DNA of 64,000 nt from Chloroflexi bacterium AL-N1. Lineage in GTDB: Bacteria; Chloroflexota; Chloroflexia; Chloroflexales; Roseiflexaceae. The notes beneath the pieces were generated by a model. That model was not told where the DNA came from. It saw only the letters and a program-made list of their open reading frames with translations, and did no database searches. Below are positions 8,097 to 15,422 of this stretch, one piece after another (positions within the stretch are counted from its first letter, which is position 1; each line of letters opens with the position of its first letter). The DNA is taken from assembly GCA_013122435.1 (NCBI GenBank), contig WYDT01000011.1:124001-188000 (forward strand). Direction: 5' to 3'. The position numbers were made by a program, and so were the translations under genes.

Positions 8097-9281
8097 ATGG
8101 CCAAGCAGACCATTCGTGATATTGACTGGAACGGTAAACGAGCACTCGTACGAGTTGACTTCAATGTCCCACTTGAAAATGGTCGTATTACCGATGACAC
8201 GCGTATTCGAGCCGCTTTACCAACCATTCAATACCTACTCGATCAGAATGCGTCCGTTGTACTGATGTCGCATCTGGGGCGTCCAAAGAAAAAAGTGGTT
8301 GATTCGCTACGATTAGCACCGATTGCCCAACACCTCTCCAATCTTATCGATCAGCCAGTGAAATCAATTCCTGTCACGACCGGCGCTGACGCTACAGCTG
8401 CAGTTCAAACGCTTCAGCCAAAAGATGTACTTATTCTTGAAAACACGCGCTTTGATCCTCGCGAAGAGGCCAATGACCAGTCTATGGCACAGGAATTAGC
8501 CGAATTGGGAGACGTCTACGTCAACGATGCTTTTGGTGCTGCCCATCGTGCCCATGCTTCAACTGAGGGAGTCGCTCATTTGCTTCCGGCAGTAAGTGGT
8601 TTTTTAATGGAAAAAGAGCTTGCTGAACTTGGTAGCTTGCTAGCCGACCCTGAGCGTCCCTTTATTGCAATTATTGGTGGTGCGAAGATCAGCGATAAGA
8701 TTGGTGTTATCACCAATTTACTTGGGATGGTTGACACATTGTTGATTGGCGGCGGGATGGCCAATACGTTCCTCCTGGCCCAGGGAGTGGCCATTGGCGA
8801 CTCACTTGCTGAACCAGATGCGGTAAATCAAGTACATGAAATCTTATCCCTGGTGGGCAATTCACGTGCAGAGTTACTCTTACCAACTGATTGTGTAATT
8901 GCTGATGCCATGGACGCAAATGCGCGCAAAAATATCGTTAATATACATGCAGTACCAGCAGGTTGGCGTATTCTTGATATCGGACCGGAAACAGTGGCGA
9001 CATTTGGCAGTAAGATTCATGGCGCAAAGACTGTTCTTTGGAATGGACCTATGGGCTATTTTGAAGCAGCACCGTTTGCTGAGGGAACACGTGGCATCGC
9101 TCAAGCACTTGCTGAGAGCACTGCCCGAACGGTAGTTGGTGGCGGAGACTCAGTGGCAGCAATCGAGCAGATGAACCTGGCAGATAAGGTAACACATATC
9201 TCAACCGGCGGAGGTGCATCGCTTGAATTGTTGGAAGGAAGAGTATTGCCGGGGGTTGCAGCACTAAACGACAAAAGCTAG
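8097..9281 (+). CDS. pgk: Phosphoglycerate kinase
   Basis: Glycolytic and gluconeogenic enzyme interconverting 1,3-bisphosphoglycerate plus ADP with 3-phosphoglycerate plus ATP. The 394-residue length is typical. Visible motifs: RVDFNVPL (residues 17-24), [45 protein letters not shown], the hinge region WNGPMGYFE, and [11 protein letters not shown] at the nucleotide site. The ATG at 8097 is used because GGGAGGAGC precedes it; a 27-base longer frame exists without a ribosome site. Monocistronic: the next gene converges on it across a shared terminator. Confidence 0.97.
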   Translation: MAKQTIRDIDWNGKRALVRVDFNVPLENGRITDDTRIRAALPTIQYLLDQNASVVLMSHLGRPKKKVVDSLRLAPIAQHLSNLIDQPVKSIPVTTGADATAAVQTLQPKDVLILENTRFDPREEANDQSMAQELAELGDVYVNDAFGAAHRAHASTEGVAHLLPAVSGFLMEKELAELGSLLADPERPFIAIIGGAKISDKIGVITNLLGMVDTLLIGGGMANTFLLAQGVAIGDSLAEPDAVNQVHEILSLVGNSRAELLLPTDCVIADAMDANARKNIVNIHAVPAGWRILDIGPETVATFGSKIHGAKTVLWNGPMGYFEAAPFAEGTRGIAQALAESTARTVVGGGDSVAAIEQMNLADKVTHISTGGGASLELLEGRVLPGVAALNDKS

Positions 9282-9299
9282 GCTCGTTGCGTCTAAAAA

Positions 9300-9332
9300 G
9301 AGCGAAAGACAATGTGTGTTGGTCTTTCGCTC
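9300..9332. terminator. Terminator between pgk and the UPF0158-like gene
   Basis: Perfect 11-bp stem (9300-9310 with 9322-9332). The reverse strand has TTTTT after it, serving the leftward gene best; in the forward direction it can end pgk. Confidence 0.7.
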
Positions 9333-9360
9333 ATCTTTGAAGGTTTTACAGATAGCGTGA

Positions 9361-9612
9361 CTACAACCCTTCCCCCTCCAGCCAAGCCGCAACTGCCGCA
9401 GCATCGGCAGCTGGGTTCCCTCCAGAGATATAACGGTAGCGTTCGCCATAGCTTTCCATAACAACATTACGAAGTTGTTCATTTTCAGGAGAGGTATCGG
9501 TTTCATTAACATAGACAACATTGCCGGTTTGCAAGTCAAAATATGCACTGATAGCAGGGTTGGTCAAAGCCAGTGCAGCACGTATTTGATCGTGATTGTA
9601 ATTTACTGACAC
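9361..9612 (-). CDS. Small protein resembling UPF0158
   Basis: 83 residues, soluble. The stretch ISAYFDLQTGNVVYVNE and the closing YRYISGG resemble the yYlDleTGev...ryi layout of UPF0158-type proteins of unknown function, but the protein is shorter than that family, so the link is tentative. The reverse strand has AAGGAGATG upstream of the ATG. A terminator follows the stop. It is flanked by pgk (convergent) and the sigma factor gene (divergent). Confidence 0.6.
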   Translation of the reverse strand: MSVNYNHDQIRAALALTNPAISAYFDLQTGNVVYVNETDTSPENEQLRNVVMESYGERYRYISGGNPAADAAAVAAWLEGEGL

Positions 9613-9821
9613 TGAACATCTCCTTGGGCAGATGGCTGCCCCTACATATATATTTCAACACCGTGGTTGTACGTTTAAGAGAGCAAACAGGGCTCCTAAA
9701 CTACATTGCGTATGGTACACGAAGCGAGAACGTTATGCAAGCGCAGAAAGTTGTCTATTACTACTCTTACAACCTGAAACTTTAGGACATCCTTATGCGT
9801 ACATCAATCAGTGGAGAAGTC

Positions 9822-10406
9822 ATGATTGAGCAACAATCCGACGAACAGGTGTGGATTGAACAGGCGCTCGATGGGAATCAGACAGCATTTGGTCAGTTAA
9901 TGCATCAATATGCAGGAGCTGTGTATAATTTAGCCTATCGCATGTTGGGCAATGCACAAGACGCTGAAGATGCTGCACAAGAGATTTTTCTACGAGCCTA
10001 TACACGTCTAGAGAGTTTTGATCAAACACGTCGATTTTCGACCTGGCTCCTTTCGATCGGCTCAAATTACTGTATTGATCGATTACGCCGTCGTCGATTC
10101 GCGTGGTTAACACTCGATGATGTCGCATTCTGGTTGCCTAGTAATGATCGAACACCAGAACACAGTGCACTCGATAGCGATCAGCAAGCTACGGTTCAAC
10201 GCGCACTTCAGCGGTTGCCGGAAAACTACCGTCTTGTTACAGTATTACGATACTGGCACGACATGTCATATGGTGAGATCGCACAAACGACTGGCTTGAC
10301 TGAAAGCACCATTAAAACACGACTGCATCGCGCACGACACATGCTTGCCGATGCATTAAATTTCGAAGGATTAACAGCATGGGACGCCGAACAAGTAACC
10401 TCATGA
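9822..10406 (+). CDS. ECF-type RNA polymerase sigma factor
   Basis: 194 residues. Region 2 (about 20-90) contains YNLAYRMLGNAQDAEDAAQEIFLRAY-type sequence and FSTWLLSIGSNYCIDRLRRRR; region 4 (about 130-180) has LPENYRLVTVLRYWHDMSYGEIA and ESTIKTRLHRAR, the helix-turn-helix for the -35 element. The ATG at 9822 was chosen because GTGGAGAAG lies just upstream; a start 27 bases earlier is possible. The gene overlaps the next one (anti-sigma-like), giving a sigma/anti-sigma/effector operon through 11829. The signal sensed is unknown. Confidence 0.9.
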   Translation: MIEQQSDEQVWIEQALDGNQTAFGQLMHQYAGAVYNLAYRMLGNAQDAEDAAQEIFLRAYTRLESFDQTRRFSTWLLSIGSNYCIDRLRRRRFAWLTLDDVAFWLPSNDRTPEHSALDSDQQATVQRALQRLPENYRLVTVLRYWHDMSYGEIAQTTGLTESTIKTRLHRARHMLADALNFEGLTAWDAEQVTS

Positions 10407-10864
10407 CGGACGAACAAGCAAATGATTCATTATACCAGGCTCTTGATCAGGCCGGCTATCTACATCCGAAAACACCACCATCAGATCTCGTTACACGAAC
10501 ATTACGTCACCTTCCCCAAGTAGCTCCTGCAACTGCTCAACGAACATCCAAACGACGTCATACATGGCGTGTAGTCACCACTGGTGCAGCAATTGCTGTG
10601 GTGCTTTTTGTGGTATTTGCAGGTATGTGGAACACCTTTGGTGTACATTCACCCGTTGTTTTCACATTTGGCGAAGGAGACAGTGGTATAAGTCGCCTAC
10701 TGCTTACATTGCATCTTATGTCCAAACCCTTAGTCAGAAGTTTGGGAAGCCTGGCGCCCTCACTTTTGTTCATCGGCACATTTATTGCAATAGGTAGTGC
10801 ATGGTTGTGGTGGTTCTTGATTCAACGTACACCTGTATATGCAATCGCGGAGATACGTAAATGA
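10403..10864 (+). CDS. Probable membrane anti-sigma factor
   Basis: 153 residues from the ATG that overlaps the sigma stop (ATGA at 10403); an earlier ATG at 10379 with AAGGA upstream is also possible. A soluble N-terminal part of about 55 residues faces the cytoplasm, followed by two predicted transmembrane helices (about 60-80 and 115-140). The His/Cys zinc motif of classic ZAS anti-sigma factors is not visible, so the role is inferred from size, topology and translational coupling to the sigma gene. The stop overlaps the next start (ATGA at 10861). Confidence 0.65.
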   Translation: MTDEQANDSLYQALDQAGYLHPKTPPSDLVTRTLRHLPQVAPATAQRTSKRRHTWRVVTTGAAIAVVLFVVFAGMWNTFGVHSPVVFTFGEGDSGISRLLLTLHLMSKPLVRSLGSLAPSLLFIGTFIAIGSAWLWWFLIQRTPVYAIAEIRK

Positions 10865-11829
10865 AATGGCCTGGGAAACAACAACGTCTATTCAGATTAT
10901 GGAAATGCTGGATAGTATATATATGTCTTTTCTCCTTTAATATCATCACACCATCTCAAGTGGCAGCCCAAGATGATGACCGTCTGATTATTGCTGCCAA
11001 TGATAGAGTTACTGAAAATATCTCAACTATTTCACAGGATATCGAGGTCTATGGTGAAGTAGATGGTGATGTTACCAGTTGGAACGGCAATATCCTGATT
11101 GCTGGTTTCGTGAGTGGTGATGTAGTCAGTTATACAGGCAATATTATTATCACTGACACTGCTCATATTGAAGGACATATTATGTCAATTGATGGGACAG
11201 TCGAACGTGCCAGCGATGCTCAAATTGCAGGATTGACGTTTAATAACTCACGTGACAGTGGTGCCTTATCCAGCGTCTTCCACCTTTTTGTTCCTCAATC
11301 CGATCTATCAGTAACAGCACTGGATATATTTGCAAGAGCACTGCTTGGTGTAGTACTTGGCATATTTACGTTAGCATTCTGTTTGCTGTGGATCGCTTTA
11401 TGGCCACAACGCACAATTGCTTCATCACTGACACTACGACAGTTACCATGGAGAGCACTGGCAGTAGGTGGATTAACAACGCTCATTCTGACACTAACAC
11501 TGCCGCCACTGGTGACTATTTTCTCAGCGACACTTGTTGGACTTCCTCTAACTATTTTTCTGCTATTTGTAGTGCAAATTCCGTATGTATATGGTATTGC
11601 AACCCTGGCTCAGACCCTGGGACATTTCCGTACAGATCAACAGTTCATACCCAGTTCAGGGATAGCACGATCTACGATCTTTGTCGCTGCGATTATTGCC
11701 TGTATAATTGGCGTATTAACCATTCTTACGCCATCAGGTGGTGTTATCCTGATCTATGCTTTGAGTAGCCCTGGTCTAGGCGCAGTCATTCTCAGTCGTG
11801 GAGGTCACGCACTTCCACATCTGACCTGA
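10861..11829 (+). CDS. Membrane protein with bactofilin-like polymer-forming region
   Basis: 322 residues. A signal sequence (about 1-35) is followed by a beta-repeat stretch of about 80 residues with the rhythm of polymer-forming proteins: YGEVDGDVTSWNGNILIAG, VSGDVVSYTGNIIIT, AHIEGHIMSIDGTVE. After a linker come four or more membrane helices (about 150-175, 195-230, 238-262, 275-318). The start overlaps the anti-sigma stop, so it belongs to the sigma operon and may be either the sensor or a coupled effector. The combination of an exported polymer-forming repeat with a membrane module is known from uncharacterised bacterial proteins; function unknown. Confidence 0.75.
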   Translation: MKWPGKQQRLFRLWKCWIVYICLFSFNIITPSQVAAQDDDRLIIAANDRVTENISTISQDIEVYGEVDGDVTSWNGNILIAGFVSGDVVSYTGNIIITDTAHIEGHIMSIDGTVERASDAQIAGLTFNNSRDSGALSSVFHLFVPQSDLSVTALDIFARALLGVVLGIFTLAFCLLWIALWPQRTIASSLTLRQLPWRALAVGGLTTLILTLTLPPLVTIFSATLVGLPLTIFLLFVVQIPYVYGIATLAQTLGHFRTDQQFIPSSGIARSTIFVAAIIACIIGVLTILTPSGGVILIYALSSPGLGAVILSRGGHALPHLT

Positions 11830-11956
11830 TTGTCGACTTCGCTTCACTGCTGCGTCATCAACTTCATTGTAGCACCACCATAGATCAGTCGTTGTCTTTT
11901 CGCAGTCGGTTCCTGCTATGCTTTGGAAAACCGTGTAATATAGCTGGAGGAACGAC

Positions 11957-12040
11957 ATGGTTGAAATAATACACTACAGTGATGATTGTCCATTGATCCA
12001 TACGATGGAGATACAGGTCATCGCTGTAACGATGACCTGA
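11957..12040 (+). CDS. Possible 27-codon leader peptide
   Basis: A 27-codon frame (MVEIIHYSDDCPLIHTM and ten more residues) begins 6 bases after a strong GGAGG. Its stop codon lies inside the second arm of a perfect 10-bp hairpin (12014-12039). It precedes the broken gene at 12092 by about 50 bases, so it could be a leader peptide or the remains of a gene. Coding potential cannot be judged at this size. Confidence 0.3.
   Translation: MVEIIHYSDDCPLIHTMEIQVIAVTMT
12014..12039 (+). other. RNA hairpin overlapping the small frame's stop
   Basis: CAGGTCATCG (12014-12023) pairs perfectly with CGATGACCTG (12030-12039) around a 6-base loop. No U-run follows, so it is not a standard terminator; it lies between the 27-codon frame and the downstream gene start. 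Confidence 0.5.
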
Positions 12041-12091
12041 TCAATAAGCAAAACAGATCGTTTACAGTAAAATGCACATCAGAAAGTGATA

Positions 12092-12646
12092 ATGACACAT
12101 CTCCCAAAATACCTTACCGAACGGTCACGACTTCGCACACTTGAAGTACAAGCACCACCATCACCCTGGTATAAAGTTGCAACTTACGCTGTAGGTGGAT
12201 TGCTGGGAGTAGGGTATGGAGAAGCTACAGACCTACTGTTAGTCATCTCATCACAGGGTCGCAGTGTTTTTGATTCTTACAGGGGAAAAATGGCGCGAAA
12301 CTACGCTGAACCATACCTGTATTTTGCCGAAGTGAACCTTACTGCACAAGGAATCGGAGTACTTGCCGATGAAATCATTCACACTGCTAGCCTTGATGGT
12401 GGTCGGTTGCCACGTGGCAGACACGACAGTTGGAGGCTTGAAGCACTTCCAATTGTTTGACCCCACTATAATAGTGTGTTGCCATACCCACATCAATCCA
12501 TCTACAGCAATAGCAACAACGCGGTGAAAATTGGTGAAGATGGTGCCTGTGAGCTACGTGCATACGGTTTCTCACAAACTGGCCAAACTTTTATCATTGC
12601 TACCAGTTGCGATGTTGCGCTTTTCGCACGTCGCGACAACACATGA
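12092..12646 (+). pseudogene. Gene of unknown function split by an in-frame TGA
   Basis: The frame from ATG 12092 runs 122 codons to a TGA at 12458-12460, and the same frame then continues open for 61 more codons to a TGA at 12644-12646, one base before the converging stop of the PTPS gene. The downstream part reads like protein (IGEDGACELRAYGF, TFIIATSCDVALFARR) and the tight packing against the next gene suggests that the ancestral product was about 184 residues. The break could be a TGG-to-TGA mutation (LPIV-W-PHYNS), since tryptophan would fit. UGA recoding is unlikely because many genes here end in TGA. The soluble product is not recognised. Confidence 0.6.
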
Positions 12647-13150
12647 TCAGTGCGCGAACGCTAACATCTCACGATAGATCGCAGACTGCCCAAAAGTTTC
12701 TTCGATCTCAATCTCAATGGCCGTCAGATGTCGAGCATCATCACGTGAACTTAACTCGTCCCGCAATCGTCTGCACAGATATTGTGCAATTGGCTCAACA
12801 GTTGTGTTTGTGATGGGTAATATCAGCACATCCTCAAGCGGGAAACGATACCACCGATCATTTGTGCGGACAATAACACCGCCTTGCTGATCTTCTTCAA
12901 TGCTTACCAATGTACTGTCGCGTGGCAGCAGCATGCGGTGATCGAGTTCATCGGCAATACGTTTGACAATGCGTTTGACTGGCACAAAATTAAACACGTA
13001 AGCATTCTCATCGAGTGGACCTTCTAGTGTTACACTCACACGGTAGTTATGGCCATGGAGAGGCTCTACTTGATTACCATCAAATGAAGCAAAGTGTGCT
13101 GCTGCAAACATCAGATTATCCTTCGTTACGTGGATTTTATAGGTACTCAT
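12647..13150 (-). CDS. 6-pyruvoyl-tetrahydropterin synthase family protein, PTPS-III-like
   Basis: 167 residues of the T-fold PTPS/QueD family, which act on 7,8-dihydroneopterin triphosphate. Zinc ligands are seen as AAAHFAS (His) and LHGHNY (two His); LDHRML carries the catalytic His region and EIEIEET the C-terminal substrate-binding Glu. The position used by the catalytic Cys in QueD (CxxxHGH) is not Cys; instead there is Glu in VEPLHGH, the ExxHGH signature described for PTPS-III proteins that replace FolB in folate synthesis. It could therefore serve folate rather than queuosine. The start at 13150 is set by AGAAGGAAG; longer starts exist. No other queuosine or folate genes are nearby. 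Confidence 0.85.
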   Translation of the reverse strand: MSTYKIHVTKDNLMFAAAHFASFDGNQVEPLHGHNYRVSVTLEGPLDENAYVFNFVPVKRIVKRIADELDHRMLLPRDSTLVSIEEDQQGGVIVRTNDRWYRFPLEDVLILPITNTTVEPIAQYLCRRLRDELSSRDDARHLTAIEIEIEETFGQSAIYREMLAFAH

Positions 13151-13188
13151 ATACATCTTCCTTCTAATACCGCGTGACAAAAATACCA

Positions 13189-13194
13189 TTATAA
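13189..13194 (-). promoter_or_regulatory. -10 box of the PTPS gene
   Basis: Reverse-strand TATAAT at 13189-13194, 38 bases upstream of the start codon; no clear -35. Confidence 0.4.
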
Positions 13195-13228
13195 AACGTT
13201 CTAGCAGAAAAGCATGGACAGCTATAAT

Positions 13229-13257
13229 TTGCGAAATTGAGCAAAGAATGCTATAAT
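13229..13257 (+). promoter_or_regulatory. tRNA-Glu/tRNA-Asp promoter
   Basis: TTGCGA (13229-13234), a 17-base spacer ending in TGC, and TATAAT (13252-13257). The predicted start is about 40 bases before the mature tRNA-Glu. Confidence 0.7.
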
Positions 13258-13303
13258 CCTCAACGTCGCTGAGATGACGGCAGTCTTTAACAAAAATATG
13301 AGC

Positions 13304-13377
13304 GGCCCCATCGTCTAGCGGCCTAGGACGTCACCCTCTCAAGGTGAAGATCGTGGGTTCGAATCCCACTGGGGTCA
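13304..13377 (+). tRNA. tRNA-Glu (anticodon CTC)
   Basis: Cloverleaf visible by eye: acceptor GGCCCCA pairs with TGGGGTC (one G-U), the anticodon arm TCACC-CTCTCAA-GGTGA presents CTC, and the T-arm GTGGG-TTCGAAT-CCCAC is standard. CCA is not encoded. Confidence 0.93.
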
Positions 13378-13378
13378 C

Positions 13379-13455
13379 GGGGGCGTGGTGTAGAGGCCTA
13401 ACATGCAACCCTGTCAAGGTTGAGATCGCGGGTTCGAATCCCGTCGTCCCCGCCA
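13379..13455 (+). tRNA. tRNA-Asp (anticodon GTC)
   Basis: Acceptor GGGGGCG pairs with CGTCCCC, the anticodon loop CTGTCAA gives GTC, T-arm GCGGG-TTCGAAT-CCCGT, discriminator G, and CCA is encoded. It follows tRNA-Glu after a single base and must be processed from the same transcript. Confidence 0.93.
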
Positions 13456-13465
13456 AAACACCAAG

Positions 13466-13491
13466 AACACTACTCAATTTTGAGTAGTGTT
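13466..13491 (+). terminator. Terminator of the tRNA operon
   Basis: AACACTACTCA pairs with TGAGTAGTGTT around a short T-loop and is followed by TTCTTTATTT. Confidence 0.85.
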
Positions 13492-13509
13492 TCTTTATTT
13501 CCCATCGTA

Positions 13510-14328
13510 TTACCAGGAAACCAGAAGCAGCGCTGCCAACCCACCAACTAATGAACTGACCAAATTGACCATGTCGTTGTTCATCCAGCGCCACCCTCGA
13601 ATAAGTTGGTTTGTCTGACCAGTAGAACTCAACCGACGTTCAGTTTCCTCACCGTCTGTGGTCTTGTACATAGTTTGGACAGTTGCGCCTAACACACTAT
13701 CGCACAGACTACCTATACAACCGCCAAACAAGGTTATCCAGACAAAGGATAGCACAAAGGTACCCGTCTCTAGCCAGAAGACCGCCAGAAGCGTTATCCC
13801 AATGATCAATGAACCAGCGAGGGACGCAAGCAAACCTGCCAACGTGACCCCACCTGAAGTACCCGATGGCACGACACGTAATGTCGTGACAAGACGTGGC
13901 GGTTGACGACTCAGTACACCAAGTTCTGTTGCCCATGTATCTGCAGTAACCGTAGCCATGACCCCAGCAAAGAGTACCAGCAATACCTCAGGAGCACCCG
14001 TGATTCCATAGAGAATAGCCACTATGCTTGCCATACCACCGTTGGCAAGCGCCTGACCTATATCCCGCTTGCCACTCTTTTCAAACTTCTCACCAGCTAT
14101 ACGTTGTTTATGCAGTTGACGAAAACGTGAGAGTAAACTTGAAGTGATAAAAAATACAATAAGGGTCAAACCCCATGCCCATCCACCAAACCCAAAAGTA
14201 GCAGTGCCTGTGAGTATGGCGCCTAGCCAGCCACTTCGTGTTAGTGAACCACGCCAATAGGCTATAGCACCGATCAATGCACTCAGCAAAAAGCCCGCCA
14301 GAATACGCCAAAAGTCTAACACTATCAC
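13510..14328 (-). CDS. DUF92 family membrane protein (VTE6-like)
   Basis: 272 residues with seven or more hydrophobic segments. The sequence shows the family features GWLGAILTGTATFGFGGWAWG near residue 33, KRDIGQALANGGMAS near 88, ADTWATELG near 128 and GGCIGSLCDSVLGATVQ near 205. DUF92 (TIGR00297) includes plant VTE6, a phytyl-phosphate kinase acting after the phytol kinase VTE5; a VTE5-like gene lies at 42685-43395 in this window. The bacterial substrate is not established, so prenyl-phosphate phosphorylation is an inference. The SRPBCC gene lies 37 bases upstream in the same direction. Confidence 0.85.
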   Translation of the reverse strand: MIVLDFWRILAGFLLSALIGAIAYWRGSLTRSGWLGAILTGTATFGFGGWAWGLTLIVFFITSSLLSRFRQLHKQRIAGEKFEKSGKRDIGQALANGGMASIVAILYGITGAPEVLLVLFAGVMATVTADTWATELGVLSRQPPRLVTTLRVVPSGTSGGVTLAGLLASLAGSLIIGITLLAVFWLETGTFVLSFVWITLFGGCIGSLCDSVLGATVQTMYKTTDGEETERRLSSTGQTNQLIRGWRWMNNDMVNLVSSLVGGLAALLLVSW

Positions 14329-14365
14329 TCGCCGTTAATGATGCAAAAAGAAGAAACACCAGGAG

Positions 14366-14824
14366 TTATACAACCTCCTCCATCGTTTCTACGCGACGAG
14401 CCACCTCACTCAGCGCTGTATCAAGATCGGGGATAACCATACCAGTGACCTGTTCTGGTGGAATAAACTTCGCTAAAGGGCCAAGTAACGGTGCCAGATC
14501 AAGCGTTAATGCCACATCAACAGTAGTACCAGCACCAGAAGGGCTCAATGTCCAGCGTGACTCGACATATACGGGCTTGTGTGACACAAAGGCGACTTCA
14601 CGATCAACTTCCCATTGAACAGTACCTTCACTACGCAACTCACCAAAGGGGCCAAGTGCCATGTAGGTGGCAATACGAGCCTGATCTTCATATCCAACCT
14701 GTTGCAAGAATTCTACCCGGCTCACACGAGGTAACAAAGTAGGGAGACTCTCTGAGTCAGAAAGTAAGTCGAAGATAGTTGATGGCGACGCATCAATAGT
14801 ACGTGTACGGTAAACTTTTATCAT
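14366..14824 (-). CDS. SRPBCC/START-fold protein (polyketide cyclase/Coq10-like)
   Basis: 152 residues with the typical opening of the family, strand YRTRTIDASPSTIFDLLSDSESLPTLLPRV, followed by alternating strands and a long C-terminal helix (residues 125-150). These proteins bind hydrophobic ligands in a central cavity; Coq10-type members bind quinones. AAGGAGC lies before the ATG. It is probably cotranscribed with the DUF92 membrane protein, which would fit a role around a prenyl lipid, but the ligand is unknown. Confidence 0.8.
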   Translation of the reverse strand: MIKVYRTRTIDASPSTIFDLLSDSESLPTLLPRVSRVEFLQQVGYEDQARIATYMALGPFGELRSEGTVQWEVDREVAFVSHKPVYVESRWTLSPSGAGTTVDVALTLDLAPLLGPLAKFIPPEQVTGMVIPDLDTALSEVARRVETMEEVV

Positions 14825-14913
14825 GGTAGCTCCTTAAGGTTGGTAGGACTAATAACGTATTTGAATGGTGAAAATAGATTGTGCGCCCCAAATACATGAA
14901 ATGGAGCCCTAAC

Positions 14914-15066
14914 ATGACTGCACCTTCACAAGAACCTATCTCAGACAATAGTGAATACGTTGACTTGAACAAATTCGCACAAGAAAGTCAAGTTAACTTG
15001 AGAGAAATACGAAATATCTTTGAGTATAGTGACAGATGTATACAGGTTATAATATCTATCAGGTGA
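14914..15066 (+). CDS. Possible short gene or gene remnant
   Basis: A 50-codon frame (MTAPSQEPISDN...) with ATGGAGCCC upstream as a weak ribosome site. The product is polar with a helix-like middle (FAQESQVNLREIRNIFEY) and ends abruptly after IQVIISIR. Shortly after the stop another frame carries protein-like text (MFRVYVDVLVYK), which may mean a decayed longer gene. Not recognised; could be non-coding. Confidence 0.25.
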   Translation: MTAPSQEPISDNSEYVDLNKFAQESQVNLREIRNIFEYSDRCIQVIISIR

Positions 15067-15291
15067 TACGATGTTTCGAGTATACGTGGATGTTTTGGTG
15101 TATAAGCAACGAGATAGCTTAGGAATCACGTAAGATCTTATGGGCGTGAGGAGCTTATAACATACCTTCAATTTCAGTCCTGATATCCATCATATAGGAC
15201 AGGTTCGTTGACATGCACTCTGGTAAGGCTTTTCAGGGCAAAGTAGTTCTATAGGCAGAATGATCATATTTTCGCAATACTTGCAATACCA
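15067..15291. other. Intergenic stretch without recognisable gene
   Basis: No frame with a ribosome site, no tRNA and no long repeat is seen here. The string AATATCTATCA occurs at about 15050 and again at about 15301, a weak hint of a duplicated promoter-proximal segment. Confidence 0.4.
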
Positions 15292-15300
15292 TGGTATAAT
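15292..15300 (+). promoter_or_regulatory. Extended -10 promoter of the leader/small RNA
   Basis: TGG-TATAAT at 15292-15300 without an obvious -35. Transcription would start near 15307. Confidence 0.55.
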
Positions 15301-15306
15301 AATATC

Positions 15307-15389
15307 TATCACTAAGTTTAAATAAACAGAATACCTTGTGGTTAGGCGGGACAAAAGGCAGCCCTCGCGGGGAGGGCTGTTATTCTATT
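15307..15389 (+). ncRNA. Structured ~80-nt leader or small RNA ending in a terminator
   Basis: Between the promoter at 15292-15300 and the gene at 15423 lies a compact RNA. AGAATA (15328-15333) can pair with TATTCT (15381-15386), enclosing a possible small stem CCTTGTGGTTAGG and a strong hairpin CAGCCCTC/GAGGGCTG (15359-15366 with 15372-15379) followed by TTATTCTATT. The terminator comes before the start codon, so the RNA is either an independent small RNA or a cis-acting attenuator. It matches no riboswitch consensus I know. Confidence 0.45.
15359..15389 (+). terminator. Terminator hairpin ahead of the double-DTG gene
   Basis: Eight G/C-rich pairs with a 5-base loop, then a U-rich tail, located 34 bases upstream of the next start codon. 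Confidence 0.7.
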
Positions 15390-15422
15390 ATATTAACTAG
15401 GGTACAACAGAGCTGAACAGCG

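Noticed and set aside
12458-12460. UGA recoded as tryptophan in this genome
   Set aside because: Many clearly intact genes (bioA, bioD, hemD-like neighbours and others) stop at TGA with the next gene starting at once, so TGA is a normal stop. The breaks at 12458 and in 60037-62268 are therefore mutations or errors.
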